Source: Rhynchopus euleeides
Lineage: Eukaryota > Euglenozoa > Diplonemea > Diplonemida > Diplonemidae
Assembly (NCBI GenBank): GCA_963210315.1
Contig: OY723286.1
Span: 2,108,001 to 2,172,000 of the forward strand
Length of the DNA: 64,000 bases
Direction of reading: 5' to 3'
Shown here in pieces: positions 52,386 to 63,752 of this stretch. Position 1 is the first letter of the stretch, and the number at the start of each line of letters is the position of its first letter. The position numbers were made by a program, and so were the translations under genes. The notes beneath the pieces are model-generated. The model was not told the origin of the DNA. It searched no databases and worked only from the letters and a program-made list of their open reading frames with translations.

Positions 52386-54686
52386 GGTGGCAGGGTGTGG
52401 CTGCGGGTTGTGCCTGCCGGTCTCGGGAGAGAGCTGTTGTGCTCCTTCGGGGTTCTGGCAATGGGGTGGGAAGCCGGGTGTCATGTCCCGAGCTCCGGCA
52501 TGAATGAAGCAGGTTTTGTCGCGATTTGGCGAATTTTTTTTTGCGTTTTTGTGTGTACATCACACCAAAGTGGAGGGGGGGATGTGCGAGTTTGATTTTG
52601 CGCCTCAAAATATAAGTAAACAAAATTAACGTGGTGGTTGTGCGGCGCAAAAGAGAATCGCATCGTGGCGAAGCAGGAAAACTGAAACCCTGTGGGTATC
52701 GAGTGAAGGGAGGCCATACACACCTGTCTGTGGTTCCTTCTTCTTCTTCTTCTTCTACTTCGCTGCCTCCCCCCCGTGGGTGCTCTCCTCCGCTCTGTGC
52801 CAACGCCGTGTCAGGTGTGGCCCCACCCACATCGCCAGGGCAGGGCTCGCGCTGTTCCGCACTTTAGAGCGAAATCCTCCCCCGTCCCTCTCCCCGTACC
52901 CCTCCCTCCCTCGCCCGTCTCTTATTTTTCCTTGTAGATTTCCCCACCCCCCCCCCCCCGCCCCCGGCCCCGCCCTTCTCCTGCTCCCCACCCCTTCCCA
53001 AAAAATGACATATCCCGCCCTTGCAAAGTATCTTCGTCCCGTTCTGCCAAATACTGACTCTCGCCCGCCCCACTTCTGCTGGTCTCGACTCGAGCCTGTG
53101 CAGTGTGTGGTGTTTTTTCTGTTCTAATTTTTTGCTTTAGTGGCAGGACGGGTGGTGTGTGTGTGTGTGGACAGTGCAGGGCAGTGGAGAGAGAGAGAGA
53201 GAGGCGGCAAAGTACGAGCAGTTTGTTCGGTGCTCTCCTCCCTCTCTCTCTGTGTGCACTACGCCCCAAACAAATGGTATAATCACGTGCCGTGTGTGTG
53301 GTGTACAGAATGGAGTGCGGTACCGCATCCCGAGGGGCGAGCGCTTCGGTGCCCGTCTCTCCGCTAACAGTCACAGCAAAAATAATGTCGAATGCAACAT
53401 CCGCATGCTTCACGCATGCGGGTGTGCCTTCAGGTCGGGTCCGCCGAAGGGGACCTCCCCTCCCTCCACCCCCCCCCTTGCGGTTGGACAATCAGTTAAG
53501 CCCCCACCTCTGTATCGGGTGTCTTGTAAACGTGCCTCCCGGTTGACGCCCCCCACAAGCTCCAACCAGCGCAAGCGCCAAATAGAGCAAAAAATAAAGG
53601 CGTCGTGCGGCTAATAATCCCTAAACACAGGGGACTCACCGAATCCACTGAAGGTGTTGTGATCACACTGCCCTGCTGCCCTGGAACCTCTCCGATGGAG
53701 GGTGATGGGATGGACAAGGGTGGCAAGGATCATTTGGGAATGTTTTGCCGACGTTTTGACAAAAAAAACCTACTACATCTCGTATGCCTTCCCCTCTGAT
53801 GTGCAGGGCGATGGTGAGGCGGCCCTACTAAAACAGGGCGTCGCACTGGGTCCAGTTGGACACGGAGTGGAAAGGCAGACCCTGTGCATCCTCTTTTGTT
53901 GCAGAGCAGAGGGAGAGGGGGGTGCGGGGGTGATGACGAGGGCCATCGCGTGCGACAGAACAATTGGCTCAGAACAACGCACAGAGAGCTGAAGAAGTGC
54001 GAAGCGCCTCGCTCCAAACCCCCCCCAAACCCCTCCCCTGCTCGATTTCAGTTTGTGTCCCTTCACACATCCCCAGTGGCCAGCCCCGGCCCCATCCCAC
54101 CACTCTCACACTTTTCTCAAAAAAATCGGGGAGGTGGGGGAGATTTCAAACAAAACAGTGCCGCTTTGCAGCTCCGTTGAGCTGCAAAGCTGTGTCTGCA
54201 AACCAAGACATACTCCCCCGAGAGGGCATCAAAGAGTGGCCCACGTGATGTTGGCACTGGTCATGCTGCAACACGTTGTCAAAAGAAGCACACAAAAAAA
54301 TCCCACTTTCGCGCCAGAGACGGCGGAGGGGACCTGAGGAGGGTTTGGAAGACCAAGCCTCTGCCCCCCTGCCCTCACAGCACACAGCAAGGGGGTGCCA
54401 CACTAGGCACAGTCCTGGCGGAGGGGGAATGCCTCCCATGGGGGTGGGAAGAGAGGGGCGGGGGTGGTGGCGTGTGGCTGTGGTTTGTGTGTGTGTTGTT
54501 TCCGGTTGTTTTGGGGGAAGGCTGGAATACGCCTTGCCCTCCCCCCCACCTCCCACACCACCCCCTCGTCGGGCCCTCTTATTTTGTGAATGCCACGCAG
54601 GTCAAAACCCCGCTCAAAAGGTGGCCTGCACTCACACAAACACGAAGCCAGTGATTTTCCCCCGTGGCGAAAAAATAAAATCAGGG
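52386..54686. other. Spacer of 2.3 kb downstream of the CLK gene
   Basis: 3' flank of the kinase gene, then pyrimidine-rich and GA-microsatellite sequence (about 53190-53203), a C run near 52946-52959 and a perfect GCTCCGTTGAGCTGCAAAGC hairpin with its inverse arm at about 54160-54190. Short frames match nothing recognised. Confidence 0.4.
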
Positions 54687-54937
54687 GATAAGATCAGGGC
54701 TGTTCCTAACTGGGGGGCTTGTTCCCCACTTTCAGGATTCTGAACTTTTTTTCTAAGAATTTTTGTAAGGGGAAAAAAAGTTTTTTTCTAAGAATTTTGT
54801 TAGGGGAATTTTTTTCTAAGGTTGTTTCGCAGAGGAAAAAACTTTTTCTAAGTTTTCCCCAGTCGACAGGGCGCGCACAAGGATGGAAGGGAAGTCTGTC
54901 CCACGTACCGTTCGCCTTGCTGGCCAACTGGAGAGCC

Positions 54938-55166
54938 AGACGTTCACTACCGTGGCCTCCGGCGGCTGGGGGGCTCACGCCCCCCAGACCCCCCTGTGGT
55001 GTACGTCTCGTACTCAAGTCCTTCGAATCCCATCAAGTCGGGGTCCAACCACTCCAGTCGCCTCTGAGGACGCAGCCAACTCGCACAGAATCTGTACGCC
55101 CACACGAACAGATGTTCGCTACCGTGGCCTCCGGCGGCTGGGGGGCACCGCCCCCCAGACCCCCGA
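54938..55166 (+). repeat. GC-hairpin repeat, pair 4
   Basis: Units at about 54949 and 55121. The spacer shares GAGGACGCAGCCAACTC with pairs 1, 2 and 6. It is absent from the full hAT element, so it was acquired separately. Confidence 0.8.
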
Positions 55167-55191
55167 TGTAGCGTGTGCCCGTCCATCTATC

Positions 55192-55341
55192 TCACTTCCC
55201 CGGGTACAGTGCAGCGTAGGAGGTCAGCGCCGCATCCATGAAGCGCTTCTTCGAAGCCTGACTGACATCGGACAGGAGGTCGGGCTTCCCCACCTGGGAG
55301 GTACACTTGCCGCGTTCGCGACATGCGTGACACGCGACACG
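55192..55341 (-). pseudogene. Possible captured exon inside the hAT derivative
   Basis: On the minus strand, after a TTTCAGGTAG string that could be an acceptor, 49 codons read RVACHACRERGKCTSQVGKP and on to YAALYPGK, then a stop. CxxCxxxxxC suggests half of a zinc site. The plus strand is also open here, ending at a GTGAGT donor-like string (55353), so the coding strand is uncertain. No equivalent exists in the full hAT element. Confidence 0.3.
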
Positions 55342-56052
55342 CTACCTGAAACGTGAGTGTGCCTTGCTAACACGGGCATTTCAACGGTCTGCCGGCGACC
55401 GTTCCCCAAACCAGTAAACCAGCAGTTTTGGAAAATCGGAGAGATCACCCTACTGCGCTGAATATGGTGCGCACCACTGCAAAAATCCCCGGGAGCTTTT
55501 GGGCTTTCAGACCTGAAGGGGCCAGCAGGTGGGTGGCGTCGGGGAGTGGCAGCTTTGTAACTGTCCTCCAGCTGCTGGCATGTCCAGCCCTGCGCGAGTG
55601 CCAAGGTGTATTGAGTCCCTGCGGAGCACAACCCCCGATGAGAACGAGCGCCAGGTGATCCTCATTCATTTTCAGCTGTAACGCGCATGAGGGGCACTCT
55701 CTGCCGCAAGCATCTCTGGGCATCACTCGAGAGCTGTCACATGATGACGCGGAGAGAAATCAGAGAAAAGGTCCCGCCTGACGGGCACGCGCCTGGAAAC
55801 TGTGGGGGGGCGAGCAAAAAATCCCTTGTAAAAATTCTTAGAAAAAACCTGGTTCCCCGAACCAAAAAACCTGGAAAAAGGGCTCGTTCCCCGCCCAGGC
55901 CTGGATAAGATAGGTCTGGTTTTCCGGTTTTCAAAACCAGGGTTTCCCGGTTCCCGGTTTTCTGGAAAAAAAAAAGGTCGATCTCATTTTTGGCGGTTTT
56001 TTTTGTGACTTTGGGACAGTAAAACAGTCAGAAAAAACGCCATAAAAAAATA

Positions 56053-56101
56053 GAAAGTGACCCCATCGTGATCCGCACAGAGCTCAAATAGTCCAAAGAA
56101 G
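56053..56101 (+). repeat. Dispersed GACCCC motif, copy 6
   Basis: Identical to copy 4 because it lies in the duplicated segment. Confidence 0.65.
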
Positions 56102-56332
56102 GCAGAGAAGCGGAGAAGAAAAAATGGACCTAGCGGGTGGCCCGGTGGGGCCCGGTGGGTGGTGATGCCCTCGTCATGCAGGCCTCTTCTGTTTTGAAGG
56201 TGCACACATGGTGGACTCCAGCCACCCTAGCGAGTGTCTAAGAGGGAGTCTAAGACTGCAGTCTGTACTGGAGACGGGAGTCTATTTTCCAGCTAATTTA
56301 CGACTCCCGCTAGTTGAGACTCATGGGAGACA

Positions 56333-56382
56333 CACGGTGTACTCCAGCGGAGGTAGGGTAACCTCCGCTGGAGTTCACCGTG
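56333..56382. repeat. CACGGTG foldback hairpin
   Basis: CACGGTGTACTCCAGCGGAG plus GT pairs with the inverse arm across an AGGGTA loop, with one mismatch. It is a miniature version of the CACGGTGGACTCC terminus at 5976. Confidence 0.75.
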
Positions 56383-56796
56383 TCGTCTGCCTCTGTGCAG
56401 CGTCACTCGGTGCCATCGAATACATGGCGACAGCCCACCAACTCGAGACAGATCTGCTTGTCTGGAGGGCTGAGACGAGAACACGAACGACTTTCAAGCA
56501 ATCTTGAAGGTCGCCAAGCCTATTGGGGGCAACTAACAGATGAGATTTGTTTGTTGCCTGTCGTCACAGCTAGGTGCCCATTTCCTCGATAACGGAATGT
56601 GTGCAGAGATCTCGTGGACCCTTTGGCCATTCTGTCGTGCACCCACTCCACCCACAACGCACACCTGTCACGAGTGGTCGCTCCCCCGTCCTCCTCTACC
56701 CTGAAGGTTGAACCCTCAAGGACCAGTGATCTCCTGCTGGCCGGGCTGCGATACAGCGAAGCCTTCCTACTTACAAGCGAATCCAGACTGTAGGGA

Positions 56797-56857
56797 ACAG
56801 ATGATCACTACCGTGGCCTCCGGCGGCTGGGGGGCTCCGCCCCCCAGACCCCCCTGC
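56797..56857 (+). repeat. GC-hairpin repeat inside segment B2
   Basis: Counterpart of the unit at 27555, with a GATGATC instead of GATGTTC start. Confidence 0.75.
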
Positions 56858-57550
56858 GTAAAAAAATTGCACCAGACCGGTTTTTTGGCCGAGAGTCCAA
56901 ACTTTCAAAGCAGCTGCTGCGCCTGCCCCACCAAGCAGCCTCAGTACGACAGGACGCGCGCAGGCACCGGGCCCTCTCAGATTCTGGGAGGGTTTGCGCG
57001 GGTCGCGCGCGCCGAAGGCGCGCGCGAAAAATTTTCAAAACCAGAAAAACCGGAAAACGGCGCCAGAAAAAAAGTCTATCTTATACCCTGGTGAAAATGG
57101 GGGAAAAAAAAAAAGACGATTTCTTCGGGAAAATCGTCTTAGGGGAAGCCCTGGGGCCACCTGATTTGGCCCAAAACGGGTTCCGCCGAACGCCGCCACA
57201 CCACCGCCCAACTCCGCCCAACTCCGCCAAACTCGGGTCAAAATCAGCTCCAAAGTGGCGGACACTACCTGTTTTGCCTTTGCAAACGGGGGGGGGGAGG
57301 TGTTGTACTGAGGGATTTTCGTACCATAATATTAAAATTTCGCAAAAAAAAAAAAATCTCTGGAAAAATCGTCCGGCGAAAAAAGTTTTTTCGCCACGGG
57401 GGTTTTTGGTGGGAATTTTTCAGGGGGTCTGGGGAGAGGTCCTGGAGGAAAAAAAATCAGGCCCAGGAAAAAAATGGGAGGGCCTGCTCTGTGAGCCCCA
57501 CCAAGCAGTCACAGATTGGCAGGACAAGACCTGCAGAGGGTGGCTGCAAA

Positions 57551-57750
57551 GAACAGATGTTCACTACCGTGGCCTCCGGCGGCTGCGGGGCTCCGCCCCC
57601 CAGACCCCGCTTGTGGAACCCAGGCCCACAAGCCGTACAGCAACCCCAGGAATGCGAAAACGCCCAAAATCTGTAGCCTCGACGGGACGGATGTTCACTA
57701 CCGTGGCCTCCGGCGGCTGGGGGGCTCCGCCCCCCAGACCCCCCCTGTCG
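57551..57750 (+). repeat. GC-hairpin repeat, pair 5
   Basis: Units at about 57565 and 57700. The first has a CTGCGGGGC change in its stem. The spacer is unrelated to that of pairs 1, 2, 4 and 6. Confidence 0.8.
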
Positions 57751-58401
57751 CGTGTGCCTGTCTCGCAAGTCCTTGGGCGTATGCGACTGGCCATCTCCGC
57801 GTCGTCTCGGGCGCGCGAAGCGCGCCCGAGAAAAATTTTTCCGGGTGGGAAAAATTTTTTTCGCCGGCATTTTTGAGATTTTCAGCGGAGAGGAAAATCA
57901 CTGCACGAAGCGCAAAAAAAAATTTCAAAAAGCTGATCTTGGTTTGAAACCACACACCGCACGTACAACACAGACACGCAGCCCCCTCTCCCTCCCCATC
58001 GCACCCCACCCCTATCCCCCACCTGCATCCCAAGGCATTCTGTTTGCCGTGCGTCCGTCCCCCCCCCTCCCCTGCCCTCACCTAGATTGTCGATGTTTCT
58101 TTCCCTTGGAGTTTTTTCTATAACCCCATCCCCCACCGGTGCAGTGGGAGTGAAGGGTGAGGTCGCCTTTGTGTGCCTTAACCCTTCTCTAAAGAACCAC
58201 CCTCACCGCAACGCTTCCGCCCGATTGGAAAGAGTTCATTGGTTGCTATATGTCCAGGCGCTTTCGTTTTTTCTGCGTGTTTTTCTGGGTTTTCTTCTGG
58301 GGATGGTTTGTAATGCACGAGGATGCAGCGTATGTTCGGATCTTTGGTGCGTATAACTGCATACCTCGTCGACTTTGTAAAGTGTCTGCTGTTTGGGTTT
58401 A
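57751..58401. other. Spacer with a GC palindrome
   Basis: Contains TCTCGGGCGCGCGAAG and its inverse arm (57805-57831), followed by AAAAATTTTT. The rest is C-rich sequence with no recognised gene. Confidence 0.5.
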
Positions 58402-59211
58402 CCGTAAACGGAAAAAGGGTGGACCGTAAAAATGTTCCAAGTTCCCAAAAAAAGGCCAAACGTTCCATCTTTTTTACGGTCCACCATTTATTGGGACTGA
58501 ATATGGAAAAGACAATGCGTTTTTCGCCCGCGGGCTGGTGGGTTGCGGGGCGCGGACTGCGGCCTCCACGCCGCAGACACCCACACGTAGGCCTCCCGAC
58601 CTCCCAGCTTTGGACCCTCCCTCCACCACCGCAACCAACACCAGCAAGAGAAGCAAGTCCTCCCTGCGTGTGGAAAAGGCACGATCACCACCACTCACCT
58701 CGAGACTCACCCACCACCACACCTCGAGAAGTGTAGTACCATGCAAGGAGCATTCCGGTAGAAGTAAAAGTAGAACCTGCTGCACGAGCCCACAAAAGCA
58801 GCCACAGTACGGCAGGGCGCGCAGACAGAAGCTGAGACCACCGGGCTCCCTCCAGATGTAAATTCGTGAATCAGTGCCCGGAAAATTAAGGGAAATCGTA
58901 CTCCTTTAGTGTAGTACACCCTGCAGTAACTGTGGGAGAACAGTTCCCGGACGATGGTGAGCGCACACTCTGTGCTGAGGCCCTGTGGTGTTAATCCTGC
59001 AGCTTCAGTCGTACGATTTCCTTGGTTCCTTCGCGACTTCGTCACGAAGGAACTCGTAAAAAAAACCGCCAAGTCCACGATCCCAACCGTAAAATAGGTG
59101 GACCGTAAAAATGTTCCAAGTTCCGGAAAAATCCCATTTGTTCCATCTTTTTTACGGTCCACCTATAGTACGGTTCACCTTTATTACGGTCCACAATATT
59201 TCCGTTTACGG
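58402..59211 (-). mobile_element. CCGTAAACGG element, copy 2
   Basis: 810 bases, flanked by TA (58400-58401 and 59212-59213), opposite in orientation to the copy at 14417. Differences are scattered single bases, implying recent spread. Confidence 0.88.
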
Positions 59212-59213
59212 TA

Positions 59214-60827
59214 TGTTGTTTTACTTCATCTTGAATTTTTTTATTGCCCCGCAAGAAAGAAAGGAGTTCGCAGGTGACTCACGTCGTAGTCTTGCGGCAC
59301 ACTGTCAAGAGGCCAAATCACATAACCGAGCTGTGACGCCACAGCCACCGACCAGTTGCAGCACCCCTCCCCATCCTGCCGTAACTGGCAGTGTACATCA
59401 CCTCCCGCCCCCTGTTAACTATTGGTCTCCAAAGGCACCACCAAGCCTTGCAAAGCCACCCCACACCCACCGATCTGGCATTGTTACAAAGTGAGTCAAC
59501 CCATTCAAATTCCAGCATCACAAATCAACGCGACAAAGCGCGGTTCGTGTGGTGGTGGATAGCAAAGGGGGTCGCTTGTCAGAGCACCGCAGCCAGCATG
59601 CAACAGCCGGCAGCACAAACCGCAAGCAGAGCTCCAGGCCAACTATGACTCGCAGCACAACCACCATCATTTGGTGCGGCTGCGATTCACTTTGTTGTGT
59701 TGACGCAATCGGGGGGAGGTATGGCCTTCCCGACCCGGTGCAATCGCTCGGCCCGACTTCCCCATGCCATGCTCATGTCTGTCAGTGGGGGTCTCGTCGT
59801 GCTTTGTGGTGCCTTGCCAGCGCGGGATCCAAGCCCCTTTACGGATGCGATCACAAAATGCCATTTTATTGTTGCGGAAAAAGAACTCTGCCGGTAGTGC
59901 ACACCAACACCCACGTTCACCGCAAGAGCGTCTCGCCGGTGCACCTCACGAGCAACGCCTCACGGCAAGTCCCCTTTTCGCTCCTGACCCCCCATACCCC
60001 GTAACTTATGGCTCCTGTACAGTCTCCAAATCAACACCAACACACACACCCAGCAAAAATGCAAACCCCTGGCGCAAGGAAACAAAGATAGCATTTTTTG
60101 TATCTGCATATTTTTTCACTATCGCCTTCTTCGCTTTTCCACCACACCCCCCCCCCCCCCCCTTCTTTTTTTGACCAGCTGCCCGCCCCAGACCAGCGTG
60201 CCGTTGATACATCCTCCCCTCCGTCCATTCTTCCTGTGTAAAAGCCGTTAACGTCCCCCCATTCATCTGCCTGGCGTTTTTTTGCTATTTTTTGTAATAC
60301 TGTTGCGAGCCCCGTATTGTTTTCTTGGGAGGCATCCGCGGCAGGAGCTTGCTCGCGAGTCCAATACCGCGCGGGAATGTCGTGGCGGGACCCTTCCTTT
60401 GGGGCATGACCACCCGGGGTAAGCATACACAACAACCCAACCTCGCGACCTCCCCCCCCCCCCCCTCTCTCCCCAAAACAAAACGCAACAGCAAATGGAA
60501 CAGGCAAACTGAAACACGTCTGGGAACAGCACAAGCAGGGGGGGGAGTCGGGACCAAATCGAAGCACCCCCGCCTGACACCTCCTGCCGGGAAACGTGCA
60601 TGCGTTTCCATGCCTTCCCAGGCCACCCCCTGCCCCTCCGACGCGATACCCTTTTGTCCTCTGTAGGGGAGGGGGGCATGTGACAGGGTGTGTCGGTGTG
60701 GGTCGGGTATCAGAGTTCGCTCGGTGTGGCTCTACACCAAACACAAAAAAAAAACCCACCAGCCTCGAGAGCAGTGGTCGCGCTAACTTCACTCCCTACT
60801 CCCGGCATTTTCGACGATTTTTTGAGG
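59214..60827. other. Spacer of 1.6 kb, no gene recognised
   Basis: Overlapping short frames on both strands. Contains a C run and a TTTTTTTGACCAG acceptor-like string near 60165-60178, and a second C run near 60449-60463. No protein could be recognised. Confidence 0.4.
60711..60750 (+). repeat. Dispersed GCTCGGTGCRACC motif, copy 4
   Basis: CAGAGTTCGCTCGGTGTGGC followed by TCTACACCAAACACAAAAAA; the A run is longest in this copy. Confidence 0.5.
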
Positions 60828-60829
60828 TA

Positions 60830-61193
60830 CCTGGGACCCCCCGTGTTTAAGTCCCCCCCCTGGAGGCGATTTTCGGCCGGGGGGGACTTAAACACGGGGG
60901 GGGCGGACCTAAACACAGGGGGGGCTTAAACACGGGGGTGGCACAGTGGAGACCAAGAAGACCTCTTCCTCTGCTGTCGTAGGGGGGTAATTCCGGTCCG
61001 GATGAACTTTTGGCACCCCACTTTTCGACTCTGACAGCACCTGGAGGGCCTAGGGGCCACCTGATGACCCTCCAGACCAGCCCACCCCCGTGTTTAGGTC
61101 CACCTGTGTTTAAGTCCCCCCCCTGCCAGACCCCCAGGGGGGGACTTAAACACGGGGGTAAGGGGGGGGGACTTATACACGGGGGGTCCCAGG
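60830..61193. mobile_element. CCTGGGACCCCCC-ended foldback element
   Basis: 364 bases, ends CCTGGGACCCCCCGTGTTTA and inverse, TA outside both (60828-60829 and 61194-61195). The interior is built of about nine ACTTAAACACGGGGG units in both orientations. No coding capacity. Confidence 0.75.
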
Positions 61194-61282
61194 TACGTTT
61201 TTTATTTGCAAACAGGGATTTGTCCACAACTCGAAAAGTTTTGGTACCCCAATTCAGTATGAAAAAAGTGCACCAAAAAAAT

Positions 61283-61320
61283 GAAAGTGACCCCATGGCG
61301 TTTCGCACGGATCTCAAATA
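61283..61320 (+). repeat. Dispersed GACCCC motif, copy 7
   Basis: AAAGTGACCCCATGGCGTTTC followed by GCACGGATCTCAAATATTCC; the downstream AAGAAGGCAGAGACGGGGAG also matches copies 4 and 6. Confidence 0.6.
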
Positions 61321-61567
61321 TTCCTAAGAAGGCAGAGACGGGGAGAGAAAAAAATGGGCCCCGCGGGGCGGGGGTGGGTGGTGGGGGTGGGTGGCCTTGA
61401 TGGCTGCTGCTCTTCACGCCCTGAGGTTCGCCGTTCCCCAAACTTTCACAAGCATCGCTTTGCATGAAACTCTCAGCACCCCTTTTGCCTTCCCTACCGA
61501 GTGACTGCTTCCCGCGCAGCACTGGGCTCCGACCTGATGTCGGAGTGATCCACACGAGTTCAGCTCG

Positions 61568-61855
61568 GAACAGATGTTCACTACCGTGGCCTCCGGCGGC
61601 TGGGGGGCTCCGCCCCCCAGACCCCCCTGTATCGCTAGGCTGCAGCGTGTGCCTGTCTTGTAGCCAAGTCCTTTGGGTTCACATCAGCGAATGGGACCCA
61701 GACCACTCTCAGTAGCCTCAGGAGGACGCATCCAACTCACACAGAATCTGTACGCCCGCAACTCCCACGCGCTCCCACTACGGCGCAAGGAACAGATACT
61801 CACTACCGTGGCCTCCGGCGGCTGGGGGGCTCCGCCCCCCAGACCCCCCCTGTAT
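61568..61855 (+). repeat. GC-hairpin repeat, pair 6
   Basis: Units at about 61582 and 61804. The spacer contains GAGGACGCATCCAACTCACA with one change from the other related pairs, and about 50 extra bases. Confidence 0.8.
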
Positions 61856-62157
61856 AGCGTGTGCAGCACTACAGCGTGTGCACGAGGTTTCACATACAAC
61901 ATGCTTCGTGGGGTCCCCACGTCCAGTGCTGGCATCAGTGTCTTGAACAGGCTACACCCTCGCCGTATCAGGGGTGGCACTCAAGCTGGCACATGTTTGC
62001 CTACTTGGTGGCGTTGTTGGCAGTTGAGCTGAGTGGGGAACTCCCGTCCCTGCTTTCCGAGCAGGTGCCTGACCCCTAGCCCGGGTTGTTACTGATCACA
62101 TGCTGTAGAGACAACCAGGACGGAAAATTTGAGTGTCTTCAAACAAGCCCATTTTTT

Positions 62158-62200
62158 CAAAATGACCCCACTACGATCCGGGCGAGGCTCGGAAATGCAA
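62158..62200 (+). repeat. Dispersed GACCCC motif, copy 8
   Basis: AAAATGACCCCACTACGATCC followed by GGGCGAGGCTCGGAAATGC. Confidence 0.55.
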
Positions 62201-62602
62201 CGAAACGCGGTTTCCCCGCCCAAAAACGAGCGCCTTTTTCAGGTACGTTTTTTCGCTCCCGATTTCCAAATTTTGGGTGATTTTTCCAATATTTAGCGCG
62301 ACCACTGCTCGAGAGAGTGTGCACCGAGGCTTCAAAACAAACAGGTCCCTCGTGGCATTGTGATGTGCCCGGACAGCCTACCTGACGCCACAAAAACAAT
62401 TCCTGGCGGAGGGAAAAGGGAGGGGGGGTTTTTTGCGGAGAGGCGGGTGGGGCGATTACGTTGCGACCCCTCCCACGCCCCCCACCCCCCCCGGCGCTGA
62501 CAGAGGCAGGGCTGAAGAAAATACAGTAAGTCCGTCACCAACCCAGAAATAAGAGAGAACAGTGAACGTTGGGGCGGTGCTCCCCTTCCCCCCCCCCCCC
62601 TA

Positions 62603-63750
62603 GGGGGGGTCAAATGGGGGTGACAAACACGATTTTTCAAAAAACCGGCGCAGAGGCCCCAAAGCCCCCGTAAACCCTCCAAACCCCCCCAGATCGGTCC
62701 GGAAACCCATCGAACCCCACTTTTCCACCATTCCGGGCACCTCAGGTGCCCGAATTGGGGTACCTAAATTTTGTGCCACCGTTTGGTACCGGACAGTGCC
62801 ACTGTGTGGGAGGTTGGAAAAGAAAATGCCCCAACACACCACATCTGAGGGTTGCAATGCATGTTGCTTGCCAACCACGTCATCCGGTGGGTGTCAGGCG
62901 CTATGTAGGTGGCATGAGCCAGGTCTTCGATGTGTTCTGGCTTGTATATGTACCTCCCTGCCTGCGGCACAGGCACTGCCTTTGTCCCCCACACCAGCCA
63001 CAGAGAGCGTATTGTACTCGGTCCACGGTTGCTGATTCATTGTGATGCGTTGTATCCTCGAGTGAACGTCACACACTAGTGGCACCACCACCCGCCATCC
63101 GAGAGCTGTATTGACTTTGCGCCCTTCCGTTGCATTCACCTCGCCACGCATATTGCACCGTTCAGTACCAGTGCTCTTGGGCCAGGCAAAGTAGACCGCA
63201 GCAACTACCAATTCTGGCACAATGGGTACCACGACAGCGCACTTCGTGTGTTCCCGGAATGTACAGCTCGTGTTGCAACAGTCGTTGTCAACACATCCCG
63301 GTTGTGGAGCACTGCTGCACAGGAATCACACGACCATCTGGACTTGTTCCGTACCTACAGGCAGCCTCCCGGTGCATGGTGGCAGGGAGGTACATATACA
63401 AGCCAGAACTCATCGAAGACCTGGCTAATGCCACCTACATAGCGCCTGACACCCACCGGATGACGTGGTTGGCAAGCAACATGCATTGCAACCCTCAGAT
63501 GTGGTGTGTTGGGGCATTTTCTTTTCCAACCTCCCACACAGTGGCACTGTCCGGTACCAAACGGTGGCACAAAATTTAGGTACCCCAATTCGGGCACCTG
63601 AGGTGCCCGGAATGGTGGAAAAGTGGGGTTCGATGGGTTTCCGGACCGATCTGGGGGGGTTTGGAGGGTTTACGGGGGCTTTGGGGCCTCTGCGCCGGTT
63701 TTTTGAAAAATCGTGTTTGTCCACGTAAAAGGGTGGCATTTGACCCCCCC
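62603..63750. mobile_element. Element with inverted repeats of about 340 bases
   Basis: Ends GGGGGGGTCAAATG and inverse, with TA outside (62601-62602 and 63751-63752). The arms (about 62603-62960 and 63379-63750) are near-perfect inverse copies apart from a small indel close to the tips. They enclose a unique centre of about 420 bases. The long-arm layout differs from the shorter TA elements in this window. Confidence 0.8.
63080..63442 (+). CDS. Coding-like open frame in the centre of the long-TIR element
   Basis: 121 codons open from just after a TAG, with no early ATG. It reads PSESCIDFAPFRCIHLATHI, then YQFWHNGYHDSALRVFPECT and ARVATVVVNTSRLWSTAAQE, ending inside the right arm. The composition looks like a protein fragment, possibly an exon captured from a host gene. 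The family is not recognised. Confidence 0.25.
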   Translation, partial: WHHHPPSESCIDFAPFRCIHLATHIAPFSTSALGPGKVDRSNYQFWHNGYHDSALRVFPECTARVATVVVNTSRLWSTAAQESHDHLDLFRTYRQPPGAWWQGGTYTSQNSSKTWLMPPT

Positions 63751-63752
63751 TA

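Larger units (their letters stand above)
54695..55903 (+). mobile_element. Deleted hAT derivative with 8-bp duplication
   Basis: 1209 bases with the same ends as the hAT at 31723 (CAGGGCTGTTCCTAACTGGG and the inverse of CAGGCCTGGGCGGGGAACGA). GATAAGAT flanks it on both sides (54687-54694 and 55904-55911). Blocks equivalent to about 36316-36080, 35912-35700, 32580-32488 and 31860-31723 of the full element remain. Between the first two blocks lie a GC-hairpin pair and a stretch foreign to the full element (about 55190-55440). It cannot encode transposase and would depend on one supplied in trans. Confidence 0.93.
55904..57321 (+). repeat. Duplicated segment B2
   Basis: About 1.4-kb counterpart of 26881-28102, beginning right at the hAT derivative. 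It keeps about 205 bases (56259-56463) that the other copy has lost. Those bases include a CACGGTG hairpin (about 56333-56382) with 22-base arms and CTCCCGCTAG strings like those of the element at 5976. Confidence 0.9.
61196..62600. other. Spacer of 1.4 kb with dispersed repeats
   Basis: Holds two GACCCC motifs and a GC-hairpin pair, entered separately, and C runs near 62590-62600. A CAGGTACGTTTTTT string near 62239 matches the right flank of the preceding element. No gene recognised. Confidence 0.4.
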
